Assembly (NCBI GenBank): GCA_900552935.1
Contig: USBN01000004.1
Location: 1-64,000 of the forward strand
Source of the DNA: an uncultured Coriobacteriaceae bacterium
GTDB taxonomy: Bacteria > Actinomycetota > Coriobacteriia > Coriobacteriales > Atopobiaceae
DNA length: 64,000 nt
Reading direction: 5' to 3'
The notes beneath the pieces are model-generated. The model searched no databases. It saw only the letters and a list, made by a program, of their open reading frames with translations, and was not told where the DNA came from. The position numbers and the translations under genes are program-made. Positions 1 through 7,962 of this stretch are shown piece by piece. Numbering within the stretch: position 1 is the first letter of the stretch; each line of letters starts with the position of its first letter.

Positions 1-1772
1 CTACCAAGTCCTACATGAAGAAGGGCCAGGCCATCGTCGACGCCAACCACAAGGCCATCGACGCCGGCGCCACCGCCTTCCACAAGTTCGAGGTTCCCGC
101 TGACTGGGCCACTGCCGAGGACGCTCCCTCCACGCTCTCCATCGAGGGCCGCGCGGAGATCGTCGAGCAGGTCAAGAAGATCATGGATCCGATCAACCGC
201 ATGGACGGCGACTCGCTGCCCGTTTCCGCCTTCGAGAAGTCCGCCGACGGCCAGTGGGAGCTCGGTGCCTCTCAGTACGAGAAGCGCGGCGTTGCCGTTA
301 TGGTTCCGCACTGGGATGAGACCAAGTGCATCCAGTGCAACCAGTGCGCCTACGTCTGCTCGCACGCCACGATTCGCCCGATCGCCCTCACGGCTGACGA
401 GGCTGCCGCGGCTCCTGAGAACATGCGCATGATCGATGCCAAGGGCAAGGGCGCCGAGGGCCTGAAGTTCGCCATCGCCGTCTCCCCGCTCGACTGCATG
501 GGCTGCTACAACTGCGTCCAGGTCTGCCCGAAGGACGCTCTCACCATGGTCCCGCAGGAGGACGAGCTCGACCAGGCTCCCGTCTGGGATTACGCCGTCA
601 ACAAGGTCACGGAGAAGAAGGAGCTCGTTGCCTCCAACGTCAAGGGCAGCCAGTTCGCCAAGCCGTACCTCGAGTTCTCCGGCTCCTGCGCCGGCTGCGC
701 CGAGACCGCTTACGCGCGCCTCGTCACCCAGCTCTGCGGCGACCGCATGTTCATCTCCAACGCCACCGGCTGCTCTTCCATTTGGGGCAACCCGGCTGCC
801 GTCTCGCCCTTCACCGTCAACGCTGAGGGTCACGGCCCGGCCTGGAACAACTCCCTGTTCGAGGACAACGCGGAGCACGGCCTCGGCCTCGCCGTTGGTT
901 ATGCTGCCGTCCAGAACAAGCTCGTCGCCGAGACTGAGGCTCTCCTCCAGGGCGACGCCTCTGACGAGCTGAAGGCCGCTGCCACCGCCTGGCTCGAGAA
1001 CCGCAACGACACCGAGGCCTCCAAGACCACGGCCGCTGCCTACATCGCCGAGCTCGAGAAGTGCGGCTGCGATGCTTCTAAGGCCATCCTGGCCGACAAG
1101 GCTTACCTCACCAAGAAGTCCTTCTGGATCTTCGGCGGCGACGGTTGGGCCTACGACATCGGCTTCGGCGGTCTCGACCACGTCCTGGCTTCCAACCACA
1201 ACATCAACGTCTTCGTCTTCGACACCGAGGTCTACTCCAACACGGGTGGCCAGGCCTCCAAGGCCTCTAACCTCGGCCAGGTCGCGCAGTTCGCTGCCGC
1301 CGGCAAGGCGACCAAGAAGAAGTCCCTCGCCGAGATCGAGATGTCCTACGGCTACGTTTACGTCGCCCAGGTCGCCATGGGTGCCAACCCGGCCCAGACC
1401 CTCAAGGCCATCACCGAGGCCGAGGCCTACGACGGCCCGTCCCTGGTCATCGGCTACAGCCCGTGCGAGATGCACTCCATCAAGAAGGGCGGCATGATGA
1501 ACTGCCAGTCCGAGATGAAGAAGGCTGTGGACTGCGGCTACTGGAACCTCTTCCGCTTCAACCCGGCCGCGCCGGAGGGCAAGAAGTTCTCGCTCGACTC
1601 TAAGGAGCCGGCGGGTGGCTACCAGGAGTTCCTGATGAACGAGGCTCGTTACGCTTCGCTCACCCGTTCGTTCCCCGAGCGCGCCAAGGAGCTCTTCGCC
1701 GAGAACGAGCAGGCCGCCATGGAGCGCTACGCTCACCTGCTCAAGCTCAAGGCCCTCTACAACGAGGCCTAA
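1..1772 (+). CDS. nifJ: Pyruvate:ferredoxin (flavodoxin) oxidoreductase, C-terminal part
   Basis: This is the C-terminal half of a single-chain pyruvate:ferredoxin oxidoreductase, the cytoplasmic enzyme that converts pyruvate and CoA to acetyl-CoA, CO2 and reduced ferredoxin. The reading frame is open to the left edge, so the N-terminal pyruvate-binding domains lie outside the window. Two 4Fe-4S motifs are visible (CIQCNQCAYVC and CMGCYNCVQVC). They are followed by the thiamine diphosphate domain, with GCAGCAET, the TPP/Mg motif beginning GDGWAYDIGFGG, and SNTGGQ. A Cys-containing tail (CGYWNLF) follows, as in the family. About 590 codons are present of a usual total near 1,180. An intrinsic terminator lies 40 bp downstream, so the gene ends its transcript. 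The assignment is secure; only the start is missing. Confidence 0.96.
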   Translation, partial: TKSYMKKGQAIVDANHKAIDAGATAFHKFEVPADWATAEDAPSTLSIEGRAEIVEQVKKIMDPINRMDGDSLPVSAFEKSADGQWELGASQYEKRGVAVMVPHWDETKCIQCNQCAYVCSHATIRPIALTADEAAAAPENMRMIDAKGKGAEGLKFAIAVSPLDCMGCYNCVQVCPKDALTMVPQEDELDQAPVWDYAVNKVTEKKELVASNVKGSQFAKPYLEFSGSCAGCAETAYARLVTQLCGDRMFISNATGCSSIWGNPAAVSPFTVNAEGHGPAWNNSLFEDNAEHGLGLAVGYAAVQNKLVAETEALLQGDASDELKAAATAWLENRNDTEASKTTAAAYIAELEKCGCDASKAILADKAYLTKKSFWIFGGDGWAYDIGFGGLDHVLASNHNINVFVFDTEVYSNTGGQASKASNLGQVAQFAAAGKATKKKSLAEIEMSYGYVYVAQVAMGANPAQTLKAITEAEAYDGPSLVIGYSPCEMHSIKKGGMMNCQSEMKKAVDCGYWNLFRFNPAAPEGKKFSLDSKEPAGGYQEFLMNEARYASLTRSFPERAKELFAENEQAAMERYAHLLKLKALYNEA

Positions 1773-1812
1773 GCCACGAGCTAGGTTCGCGCGCCTGACA
1801 TAGTTTGGGCTA

Positions 1813-1846
1813 GGGCCCGCTTCGGGAAACCGAGGCGGGCCTTTTT
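1813..1846 (+). terminator. Intrinsic terminator after nifJ
   Basis: A GGCCCGC / GCGGGCC stem (1814-1820 with 1835-1841) is followed by a T-run. It lies 40 bp after the stop codon. Confidence 0.85.
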
Positions 1847-1960
1847 GTGGGACAAGCGGCGCGTATTGCTTGCTGCGACCCTTCATCTGTCATTCGGCGA
1901 GCGGTTGCAAATGCTCCGTGAGGTAGAATGTCAGAAAGAGATGAAGGGGAGTTGGTATTC

Positions 1961-2053
1961 ATGGACAAGTCTCTTACCTGCCTCAGGCGGGCTTGTGTCG
2001 TGCGTGACGTCATGGCCCATGCTGCCGCTCCCCGTATTGGGTATCGCTGGTAG
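1961..2053 (+). CDS. Small ORF (30 aa) coupled to the downstream glycosyltransferase
   Basis: A 30-codon ORF runs from ATG 1961 to TAG 2051-2053. A good Shine-Dalgarno stretch (AAGGGGAG, 1944-1951) sits nine bases before the ATG. Its stop overlaps the GTG start of the next gene in the string TAGTG, so ribosomes ending here could restart directly. The peptide is basic, with two cysteines, begins MDKSLTCLRR and ends GYRW. No family is recognised. It may be a real small protein or a translated leader that couples or meters translation of the glycosyltransferase. The support is the ribosome-binding site and the exact stop/start overlap; there is no homology evidence. Confidence 0.5.
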   Translation: MDKSLTCLRRACVVRDVMAHAAAPRIGYRW

Positions 2054-3405
2054 TGCCATTGAATCCCGCCGTCGTCATACCAACCTACTGGGCTACTGAT
2101 CCCTCGCAGCCGGGAGTCTATGATCATGCCACGTCCATAGACGAGCCCCTGCCCGAGCTCGCGCGCTGTCTCGACTCACTCGACGATGTTCGCGGCGTGA
2201 TGAGGACGATCATCCTCGTCGTTGCCCCGCCGAGTGCACAGGCTGCGGCCCGCGCACGCATCAACGCCATCGTTCGTGACCACGAGGGCCTTTCGCCGTA
2301 TGTCGTGGGCGCCCCTGAGGCCCGCCTCATTGCCGCCCACATCGAGAGCCTCTGCCCGGGTATCGGCGGTGAGCCGGTTTCGCTTCGCGGCTACGGTGCC
2401 ATCCGCAATCTCGGCCTTGCCGTCTGCGCCATGCTCGGCCACGATGTCGCCGTCTTTATGGATGACGACGAAGTCGCCCTTTCCCCGGATTTCCTCGTGG
2501 ATGCGGTCTTCGGTCTGGGCCACCTCACGCGTCAGGACCTGAAGATTCTCGCGAAGACCGGACACTTCGTGGATGCCGAGGGGTCTCACCTCGCGGACGG
2601 CGGTAAGCGTCGCTTCTGGGAGCGCTGGTGGTCGAAGCGCGAGGAGTTTAACGAGTGGATGTCCTCCGCGCTTGCGGGCACGCGCATCTGCCGCTCCAAC
2701 TACGTCTGTGGCGGATGTCTTGCCATTCACGCGAGCGCCTTCTCCCAGGTGCCCTTCGATCCCTGGATCACGCGTGGCGAAGACCTCGACTATCTCTTCA
2801 ACCTGCGCCTTTCTGGCCTGGAGATGTGGTTTGACAACAAGTGGTACGTGCGCCACCTGCCGCCCGCGACGCCGGATGAGCCAAACCGCTTCCTCCAGGA
2901 CATCTACCGCTGGCTGTATGAACGCGCCAAGCTCGCGTTCTGCTCGCAGAGGCAGGAGCTTCGCCAGGTCACGCCCGCGTCCCTCATGCCCTATCCCGGG
3001 CGCTGGATCTCGCCGGAGGTCGAGGGCAGGATCTCGAAGGCGACCCTCGCCCGCATCGTGGCGGGCCCGGGAAGGCGCCAGAGCTTTGCTATCTGGCACC
3101 GCGGCATCGGCGAGGCTCGCGCCTACGCCGGCGCGAACGCGCAGAACTATGCGCGCCTGTTGAGCTTCTGGCCAACCGCGATTGACGGGCTTTGGAACGA
3201 CGAAGAGCTTGCCGCTAAGGTCGCGGAGATTCAGACAAAGCGTCCGGAACCCGTCCCGCGACGAGGTGGGACGAAGAGCAAGGGGCGCTACCAGCGCAAG
3301 GACGGCCAGCACCAGGGCGAGCCGCGGCTTCAGAGCCAAGATGGGGCCCGAACGCAGGGCGAGAATCGGAAAGACACCACCAGGAGCAGGGAAGGGGAGG
3401 CATGA
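2053..3405 (+). CDS. Family-2-like glycosyltransferase, specificity unknown
   Basis: The protein is 450 aa and cytoplasmic, with no signal peptide or membrane helix visible. It begins like a nucleotide-sugar glycosyltransferase (PAVVIPTYWA) and carries an acidic metal-binding DxD-type motif, VFMDDDE, near residues 136-141. A later GEDLDYLFNLRLSG segment resembles the catalytic-base region of GT2-type enzymes. The last 60 residues are strongly basic and low in complexity (Arg, Lys, Gln, Gly). The GTG start is the first possible one, because the frame has a stop at 2005. It overlaps the stop of the small upstream ORF, and its own stop overlaps the ATG of the sensor kinase (ATGA), so the three are translated together. 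The sugar donor and acceptor cannot be told. Confidence 0.65.
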   Translation: MPLNPAVVIPTYWATDPSQPGVYDHATSIDEPLPELARCLDSLDDVRGVMRTIILVVAPPSAQAAARARINAIVRDHEGLSPYVVGAPEARLIAAHIESLCPGIGGEPVSLRGYGAIRNLGLAVCAMLGHDVAVFMDDDEVALSPDFLVDAVFGLGHLTRQDLKILAKTGHFVDAEGSHLADGGKRRFWERWWSKREEFNEWMSSALAGTRICRSNYVCGGCLAIHASAFSQVPFDPWITRGEDLDYLFNLRLSGLEMWFDNKWYVRHLPPATPDEPNRFLQDIYRWLYERAKLAFCSQRQELRQVTPASLMPYPGRWISPEVEGRISKATLARIVAGPGRRQSFAIWHRGIGEARAYAGANAQNYARLLSFWPTAIDGLWNDEELAAKVAEIQTKRPEPVPRRGGTKSKGRYQRKDGQHQGEPRLQSQDGARTQGENRKDTTRSREGEA

Positions 3406-4580
3406 CGACGCACCGCTTGAACAAGGGGCTCGCTCGCTACGGGGACATTCGCAGCTCACAGGGCACCGAGCATATCCTGGGCCTTGCCTCCAGGACGCTC
3501 GATCTCATGCGAGCTGGCCTTACCCCGCAGGCTTGCAAGGCGGTTTGCAGCCTCCTTCTGCCTGAGACCACGGCCGTCGCCGTTGCCATGACGGACACGG
3601 AGCATGTGCTCGCCTACGAGGGCGCGCTTGCCGCGGACTTCCCTCCCGGCAGCCCCATTCACACGGCGGGCACGCTCGAGGTGCTCAAGACGGGCAAGCT
3701 CGGGATGTTTCAGTCGCGCAACGAGGATGACAACACGGAGTTGCCTCGCAACATGCGTGGCGGCATCGTCGTTCCGCTTAACGTGCAGGACCGCGTGTGC
3801 GGAACCATCAAGTTCTACTATCGCTCGCCTGCGGACATCAACCGTAGCCAGCTTGCGATCGCGCGTGGTTTTGGCCAGTTGCTCTCCACCCAGCTATCCA
3901 CCCACGAGCTTGACCGCCAGGCTGAGCTCACGGCAAAGGCCGAGGTGAAGGCTCTGCAGGCGCAGATCAACCCGCATTTTCTGTTCAACACCATCAACAC
4001 CATCGCGGCATTTACGCGCACGGACCCGACGCGTGCCCGTAATCTCCTGCGCGAGTTCGCGGTCTTCTATCGTCAGACGCTTGAGAGCTCTGACCAACTC
4101 ATCCCGCTCGCCCGTGAGCTCGAGCAGACCAGGCGCTACCTACGCTTCGAGCACGCTCGCTTTGGCGAGGACCGCATCTCCGAGCACGAGCACGTTGGCT
4201 TCGGGTGCGGAGACGTGCTCGTCCCGGCCTTTATCGTCCAGCCGATCGTGGAGAACGCCGTTCGTCATGCCATGCGCGATGAGGGTGCCCTGAGCATTGA
4301 CATCAGAGCGGAGATCGATGGGTCTGACGTCCTAATTGCCGTAACAGATGACGGCCTTGGAATGGACGAGGAAACGCTTGAAAAGCTGCGCTGCAGCGTC
4401 TCGACCGACCAGCCCTGTGGCTGCTCGGGCGAGGAGAAGGGAACGGGCATCGCTCTGAGGAATGTTGCAGAGAGGCTCGAGAGGTTTTATGGTTTCGACT
4501 CGGGAATCGACATCATGTCGAAGCCCGGCGAGGGGACGTGCGTGACGCTGCGCCTCGCGCGCACCGCCGCCCACGACTGA
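3402..4580 (+). CDS. LytS/YehU-type sensor histidine kinase with GAF domain
   Basis: This is a 392-aa histidine kinase of the LytS/YehU family (His_kinase domain plus HATPase). An N-terminal GAF-like domain occupies roughly residues 20-170. The phosphoacceptor region reads ALQAQINPHFLFNTINTI, with His near residue 191. The ATP-binding part has VENAVRHAMRD (N box), DDGLGMDEE (G1) and GTGIALRNVAERL (G2). No membrane segment is visible, so unlike LytS itself it should sense a cytoplasmic signal through the GAF domain. The ATG overlaps the glycosyltransferase stop. The matching LytTR regulator starts 16 bp downstream, making a standard two-component pair. Confidence 0.88.
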   Translation: MTTHRLNKGLARYGDIRSSQGTEHILGLASRTLDLMRAGLTPQACKAVCSLLLPETTAVAVAMTDTEHVLAYEGALAADFPPGSPIHTAGTLEVLKTGKLGMFQSRNEDDNTELPRNMRGGIVVPLNVQDRVCGTIKFYYRSPADINRSQLAIARGFGQLLSTQLSTHELDRQAELTAKAEVKALQAQINPHFLFNTINTIAAFTRTDPTRARNLLREFAVFYRQTLESSDQLIPLARELEQTRRYLRFEHARFGEDRISEHEHVGFGCGDVLVPAFIVQPIVENAVRHAMRDEGALSIDIRAEIDGSDVLIAVTDDGLGMDEETLEKLRCSVSTDQPCGCSGEEKGTGIALRNVAERLERFYGFDSGIDIMSKPGEGTCVTLRLARTAAHD

Positions 4581-4596
4581 CGAGGAATGTGATTCT

Positions 4597-5316
4597 ATGC
4601 TGCGTGCCATGATCGTTGACGACGAAGCCCCTGCTCGTTCCGAGCTCCGCTTCCTCCTCGAGGAGACCGGAAGGGTTGAGAACATCACCGAGGCTTCGAG
4701 CGCTCGTGACGCCGTCGAGAAGCTGATGGATAGCCGCCCGGACGTGCTGTTCCTGGACATCTCTATGCCCAAGACGAACGGCATGCAGCTCGCCGAGGCG
4801 CTCCATAAGCTCAAAAACCCGCCTGCGGTGGTGTTCGTCACCGCCTACAGCGAATATGCGCTCGAGGCATTTGACGTCGACGCCGTCGACTACCTGATGA
4901 AGCCCGTCGAGACGGATCGTCTCGAGCGAGCTCTCGACAAGGTTGAGGCTCGCGGCAAGCAGGCTGCCGCCCCGGCTGCCCCGGCCGAGCGCATTCCCGT
5001 CGAGAAGGGCGGCCGCAAGGTCCTCGTCCCCATCGACCAGATTCGCTATATCGAGGCGAAGGACGATTATTCCTGCATCTACACGGATTCCGATCGCTAT
5101 CTTTCGGTTATCTCGCTCGCGCAACTCGAGGCGAAGCTCTCCCCGCACGGATTCTTCCGCGTGCACCGTGGCTACATCGTCAATCTTCAGTACGTGGAGG
5201 ACGTCGAGGTCGTGTCGAGCGGCGTGATGCAGCTTGGCATCGCTGGCGTTGAGGGCAAGAAGATTTCCGTCTCGCGTCGCCGCGTCGTGCAGCTCAAGCG
5301 CGCCCTGGGGCTCTAA
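4597..5316 (+). CDS. LytTR-family response regulator
   Basis: The 239-aa DNA-binding regulator has a receiver domain at residues 1-120 and a LytTR domain at about 135-239. In the receiver, the acidic pair is in IVDDEAP, the phosphorylated Asp is D54 in LFLDISMPKTNG, and the conserved Lys is in LMKPVE. In the LytTR domain, IRYIEAKDDYSCIYT and FFRVHRGYIVNL are typical. A Pro/Ala linker joins the two. It is the obvious partner of the kinase immediately upstream. LytTR regulators usually bind paired direct repeats; no such pair was identified with confidence here. Confidence 0.92.
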   Translation: MLRAMIVDDEAPARSELRFLLEETGRVENITEASSARDAVEKLMDSRPDVLFLDISMPKTNGMQLAEALHKLKNPPAVVFVTAYSEYALEAFDVDAVDYLMKPVETDRLERALDKVEARGKQAAAPAAPAERIPVEKGGRKVLVPIDQIRYIEAKDDYSCIYTDSDRYLSVISLAQLEAKLSPHGFFRVHRGYIVNLQYVEDVEVVSSGVMQLGIAGVEGKKISVSRRRVVQLKRALGL

Positions 5317-5319
5317 CCC

Positions 5320-5829
5320 ATGGCGCTGCGACGCATCGACGTTATCTCGGACACCCACGGCAAGCTCTCACGCGAGCTGCTTGACGCGCTTGATGGGTGC
5401 GACCTCATCGTCCACGCCGGCGACATTACCTCGGAGGACGACTTCATTACGCTTAAGGCGCTTGCGCCCCTGCGGATGTGCCTGGGCAACAATGACTGGG
5501 CGGGCGAGTACGGGCCTGAGGTGAAGCGTCTCGTGCGCTTCGAATACGAGGGCTTGCAGTTCAGTGTCACGCACTATCGCGAGAACCTTACGGGCGAGCA
5601 CTGCGACGTGGGAGTTTGCGGCCACACCCACGTGCCGGAGATCGTCGAGCGCGTGAATGGTTCCATCATCGTGAACCCGGGCAGCCCGACGTTCCCGAGG
5701 AGCATGGCGGGCCCGACGATCGCTCGCCTCATGGTGCAGGACGGCCACGTGGTTTCTTCGAACATCGTGAAGCTGAAGGTCCCCGAGAAGGACGGGCGCG
5801 GTAAGGGCCGCTTCTTCATGGGCTGGTAG
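5320..5829 (+). CDS. YfcE/MJ0936-type metallophosphoesterase
   Basis: The 169-aa single-domain protein carries the calcineurin-like metal-binding signature: DVISDTHGK near the N-terminus, VHAGDIT, LGNND, VTHY and CGHTHVP. This order matches the YfcE/MJ0936 family of small Mn-dependent phosphodiesterases; their natural substrate is usually unknown. It starts three bases after the response-regulator stop and is the last gene of the transcript. The transcript would have ended at the hairpin that the insertion sequence now splits. Confidence 0.88.
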   Translation: MALRRIDVISDTHGKLSRELLDALDGCDLIVHAGDITSEDDFITLKALAPLRMCLGNNDWAGEYGPEVKRLVRFEYEGLQFSVTHYRENLTGEHCDVGVCGHTHVPEIVERVNGSIIVNPGSPTFPRSMAGPTIARLMVQDGHVVSSNIVKLKVPEKDGRGKGRFFMGW

Positions 5830-6007
5830 CCTGGCCGTAGCGGGGCGAGCCTATGCCTGGGCCGTGACGGCGTGGCTGATGCTGTGGGCCAGGGCGAGTG
5901 CGGTGCCGACGCGGCCGGTGACGATTCGAGATATGGAACGCGAAGCGCCCGCGGAGCCGATGGTGAACTGCGCCCCGAATCTTGGACGGGTTAACTAAAA
6001 CGCGCGA

Positions 6008-6919
6008 CTAAACCGCCATCAAGGACTGGCTTCGGAACTCCTCCGGGGTCAGTCCTTTCAGTCCCTTCTGCCTGCGCCGAGTGTTCCAGTGGACTATGTA
6101 GGCCTCGAGGTCCTCCTTGAACGACTCGAAGTCGTCCCAGTCGCGACCTCGGAAGAACTCGTCCTTCATGTGGCCGAACAGCCCCTCGGTGCAGGCGTTG
6201 TCCAGGCAGTTGCCCTTGCGCGACATGCTCTGCACGATGCCGGCGGCCCGCAGCCTCGAGACGTAGCGGTCGCTCTGGTACTGCCAGCCCATGTCGGACT
6301 GCAGCACCGGCCGGGCTCCCTCCGGCATCCGGGAGATCAGCATGTCGAGCATCTCCTCCTGCTGCGCCATGTCGGGCGACTCGGATATCGACCACGCCGC
6401 GATCTCGCGGCTGCCGAAGTCGTACGCCGGGGCGAAGTAGGCCTTCCCGAACGAGCACCTGAACTCGGTGACGTCGGTGCCCATCTTCCGCCACGGCCCG
6501 TCGGAGGCGAAGTCGCGGCCGAGCACGTTCTCGAAGGTCTCGCCGACCGGGCCCCTGCACGAGTTGTACCTGTGGTAGTCGGTCTCGCGGCGTATGCCGC
6601 ACCTCAGCCCCATCTCGCCCATCATCTTGAGCGCGGTCTTGTCCGCGATGCGCGCGCCGCGCTCGGCGCGCAGGCACATCGCGAGCTGCCGGTGCCCGCA
6701 CCCGTTCGGCGTCCTCGAGAATATCTCCCTGGCCGCGTCCCACAGCTCCGGCCTGGTCGGCCTCCTCGGGTGGGCCAGCGCGTAATAGTACGTCGAGCGG
6801 GCGAGCCCGGCGCACTCCAGCAGGTCGGACAGGCCGAACCGCCCCGAAAGCTCGCTCACGGCCGCGGCCCTCTCGCGGCTCGAAAGCGCTTCTCCGCCTT
6901 CAGGGCGATCGATTTTTTT
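6008..6919 (-). CDS. IS3-family transposase OrfB (DDE integrase domain), made by -1 frameshift
   Basis: This is the catalytic part of the transposase, read in the -1 frame after the A7 run at 6913-6919. An N-terminal HTH_21-like segment (FGLSDLLECAGLARSTYYY) precedes the retroviral-integrase fold. The catalytic residues are the Asp of MGTDVTEF, the Asp of LQSDMGWQYQ, and the Glu of TEGLFGHMKDEFF. A typical C-terminal end (HWNTRRRQKGLKGLTPEEF) follows. The frame is open upstream to 7063, but the natural product is almost certainly an OrfAB fusion through CTA-AAA-AAA slippage, as in IS150-group elements. No frameshift or stop damages it. Confidence 0.9.
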   Translation of the reverse strand, partial: KKIDRPEGGEALSSRERAAAVSELSGRFGLSDLLECAGLARSTYYYALAHPRRPTRPELWDAAREIFSRTPNGCGHRQLAMCLRAERGARIADKTALKMMGEMGLRCGIRRETDYHRYNSCRGPVGETFENVLGRDFASDGPWRKMGTDVTEFRCSFGKAYFAPAYDFGSREIAAWSISESPDMAQQEEMLDMLISRMPEGARPVLQSDMGWQYQSDRYVSRLRAAGIVQSMSRKGNCLDNACTEGLFGHMKDEFFRGRDWDDFESFKEDLEAYIVHWNTRRRQKGLKGLTPEEFRSQSLMAV

Positions 6920-7353
6920 AGGTAGGCGACCTGGGCCTCGAGCCTCGCCACCTCGCGCTCGAGCCGCTGCTCCCGCGTCGTCCGGGAGGCGCCGGCCCCC
7001 TTCGGCCTGCCCCTGGGCCGGGGCCTGAGCGCCTCGGCCCCGCCCTCGCGGTACCTGCGGCACCAGACGTCCAGCGGCGACCTGGAGGCTATGCCGAGCT
7101 CCCTCATGACGTCGGGCTTCGCCCGCCCCGAGTCGACCACGGCGCTCGCGGCGGCCACCTTGGTCTCCCAGTCATACGACCTCTTGTGTCCCATGTCGAG
7201 CAGGCCCTCCCGTCCAACCGAGCGGAACGTCTGCTCCCATTGTCTCACGGAGTTCGGGGAAACCCCGAGCCTGCGGGCGACGGCCCTGCGGCCGAGCCCC
7301 CTCTCGAACATGTCGGCGGCGGCGGACCTGACGCCCGGACCGTACGTGGTCAT
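6856..7353 (-). CDS. IS3-family transposase OrfA (helix-turn-helix)
   Basis: The 165-aa DNA-binding subunit begins MTTYGPGVRS at 7353. An upstream in-frame ATG would extend it into the terminal repeat, so this start is preferred. Two helix-turn-helix units are visible: RAVARRLGVSPNSVRQWE, then MRELGIASRSPLDVWCRRY. A basic linker and a leucine-rich coiled segment (EQRLEREVARLEAQVAYLKK) follow, as in IS150-group OrfA. The slippery A7 run falls at the end of that segment. The final 19 codons overlap OrfB and are the unshifted tail. Confidence 0.9.
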   Translation of the reverse strand: MTTYGPGVRSAAADMFERGLGRRAVARRLGVSPNSVRQWEQTFRSVGREGLLDMGHKRSYDWETKVAAASAVVDSGRAKPDVMRELGIASRSPLDVWCRRYREGGAEALRPRPRGRPKGAGASRTTREQRLEREVARLEAQVAYLKKSIALKAEKRFRAARGPRP

Positions 7354-7521
7354 AGATAAGCCTCCCATTCCTCGGACTTTAGTTTTCTGTCCAAGAAATG
7401 GGAGGCAGTTCATGGGTTCCGCGGGCGCTTGGTATATCTTGCTGGTGGTGCCGGACGCGAGTGACGAGCTTGAGTCCCGATGCGCCCGGCGTGTCTGGGC
7501 CCCGAGCTTGTCGGCGCTTGC

Positions 7522-7842
7522 CTACAGGTACTCGCACAGCTCGGCGAGGATGCGGGCCTTGGGGGCGCTGCCGACCATCGTGTGAACCGCCTTGCCGCCC
7601 TTGAAGAGGATGAGCGTGGGGATGGACATGACCTGGAAGCGCATGGCGAGGTCCTGCTCGTCCTCGACGTTGCACTTATAGACGGCAAGCTCGCTGGGCA
7701 TTTCGTTGGCAATTTCCTCGATGATGGGGGAGAGGGCACGGCAGGGTCCGCACCAAGATGCCCAGAAGTCGACGAGGACGGGCTTCTCGGAGCTGCGGAT
7801 GATGTCATCGAACGTATCCTGGGTGATTGCCTTTGCAGCCAT
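7522..7842 (-). CDS. trxA: Thioredoxin
   Basis: The 106-aa protein is a single thioredoxin fold with the active-site motif WCGPC (Cys31 and Cys34) and the cis-proline segment MSIPTLILFKGG. It reduces protein disulfides in the cytoplasm, normally recharged by thioredoxin reductase, which is not in this window. A strong ribosome-binding site (AGGAGGG) precedes the ATG. It is monocistronic here. Its transcript runs toward the hairpin that now holds the IS, so insertion may have changed its 3' end. Confidence 0.95.
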   Translation of the reverse strand: MAAKAITQDTFDDIIRSSEKPVLVDFWASWCGPCRALSPIIEEIANEMPSELAVYKCNVEDEQDLAMRFQVMSIPTLILFKGGKAVHTMVGSAPKARILAELCEYL

Positions 7843-7962
7843 GGTGGCCCTCCTATGATCTTGTGGCGTGGGGCGCGGCCCACGCGATTGTTGACGACGG
7901 GGTTATACCCGGAAAATGGGCGTTAGAATCATAGACCGGTTAAGTTGGCGGCGGAGGTCCCC

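Larger units (their letters stand above)
5964..7412 (-). mobile_element. Complete IS3-family insertion sequence (IS150-like), 1,449 bp
   Basis: The ends are imperfect inverted repeats that both begin TGAACTGC and share TCTTGGAC and ACTAAA further in (left 5964-5999, right 7377-7412). Each end is flanked by TGG (5961-5963 and 7413-7415), which fits the 3-bp target duplication common in the IS3 family. The element encodes overlapping OrfA and OrfB on the minus strand, joined by an A7 slippery run, and a full DDE triad is present. Ends, frames and target duplication are all intact, which suggests a recent and possibly active copy. The insertion point is the loop of a genomic hairpin. Confidence 0.93.
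5943..7430. terminator. Convergent hairpin (probable bidirectional terminator) split by the IS element
   Basis: When the insertion sequence and one copy of its TGG duplication are removed, the flanks form a 16-bp stem. Bases 5943-5958 pair with the final G of the TGG plus 7416-7430, leaving a GATG loop. All pairs are Watson-Crick except one G-T. It lies between the convergent phosphoesterase (+) and thioredoxin (-) genes, where a shared terminator is expected. No clear T-run follows on either side. Confidence 0.7.

Noticed and set aside
5849..5963. Minus-strand reading frame on the left IS flank that joins the thioredoxin frame when the IS is removed (contains ISRIVTGRVGTALALAHSIS)
   Set aside because: It looks weakly protein-like and could be a remnant of a gene end, but it has no start, passes through the hairpin and follows the thioredoxin stop. 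It is too thin to call.
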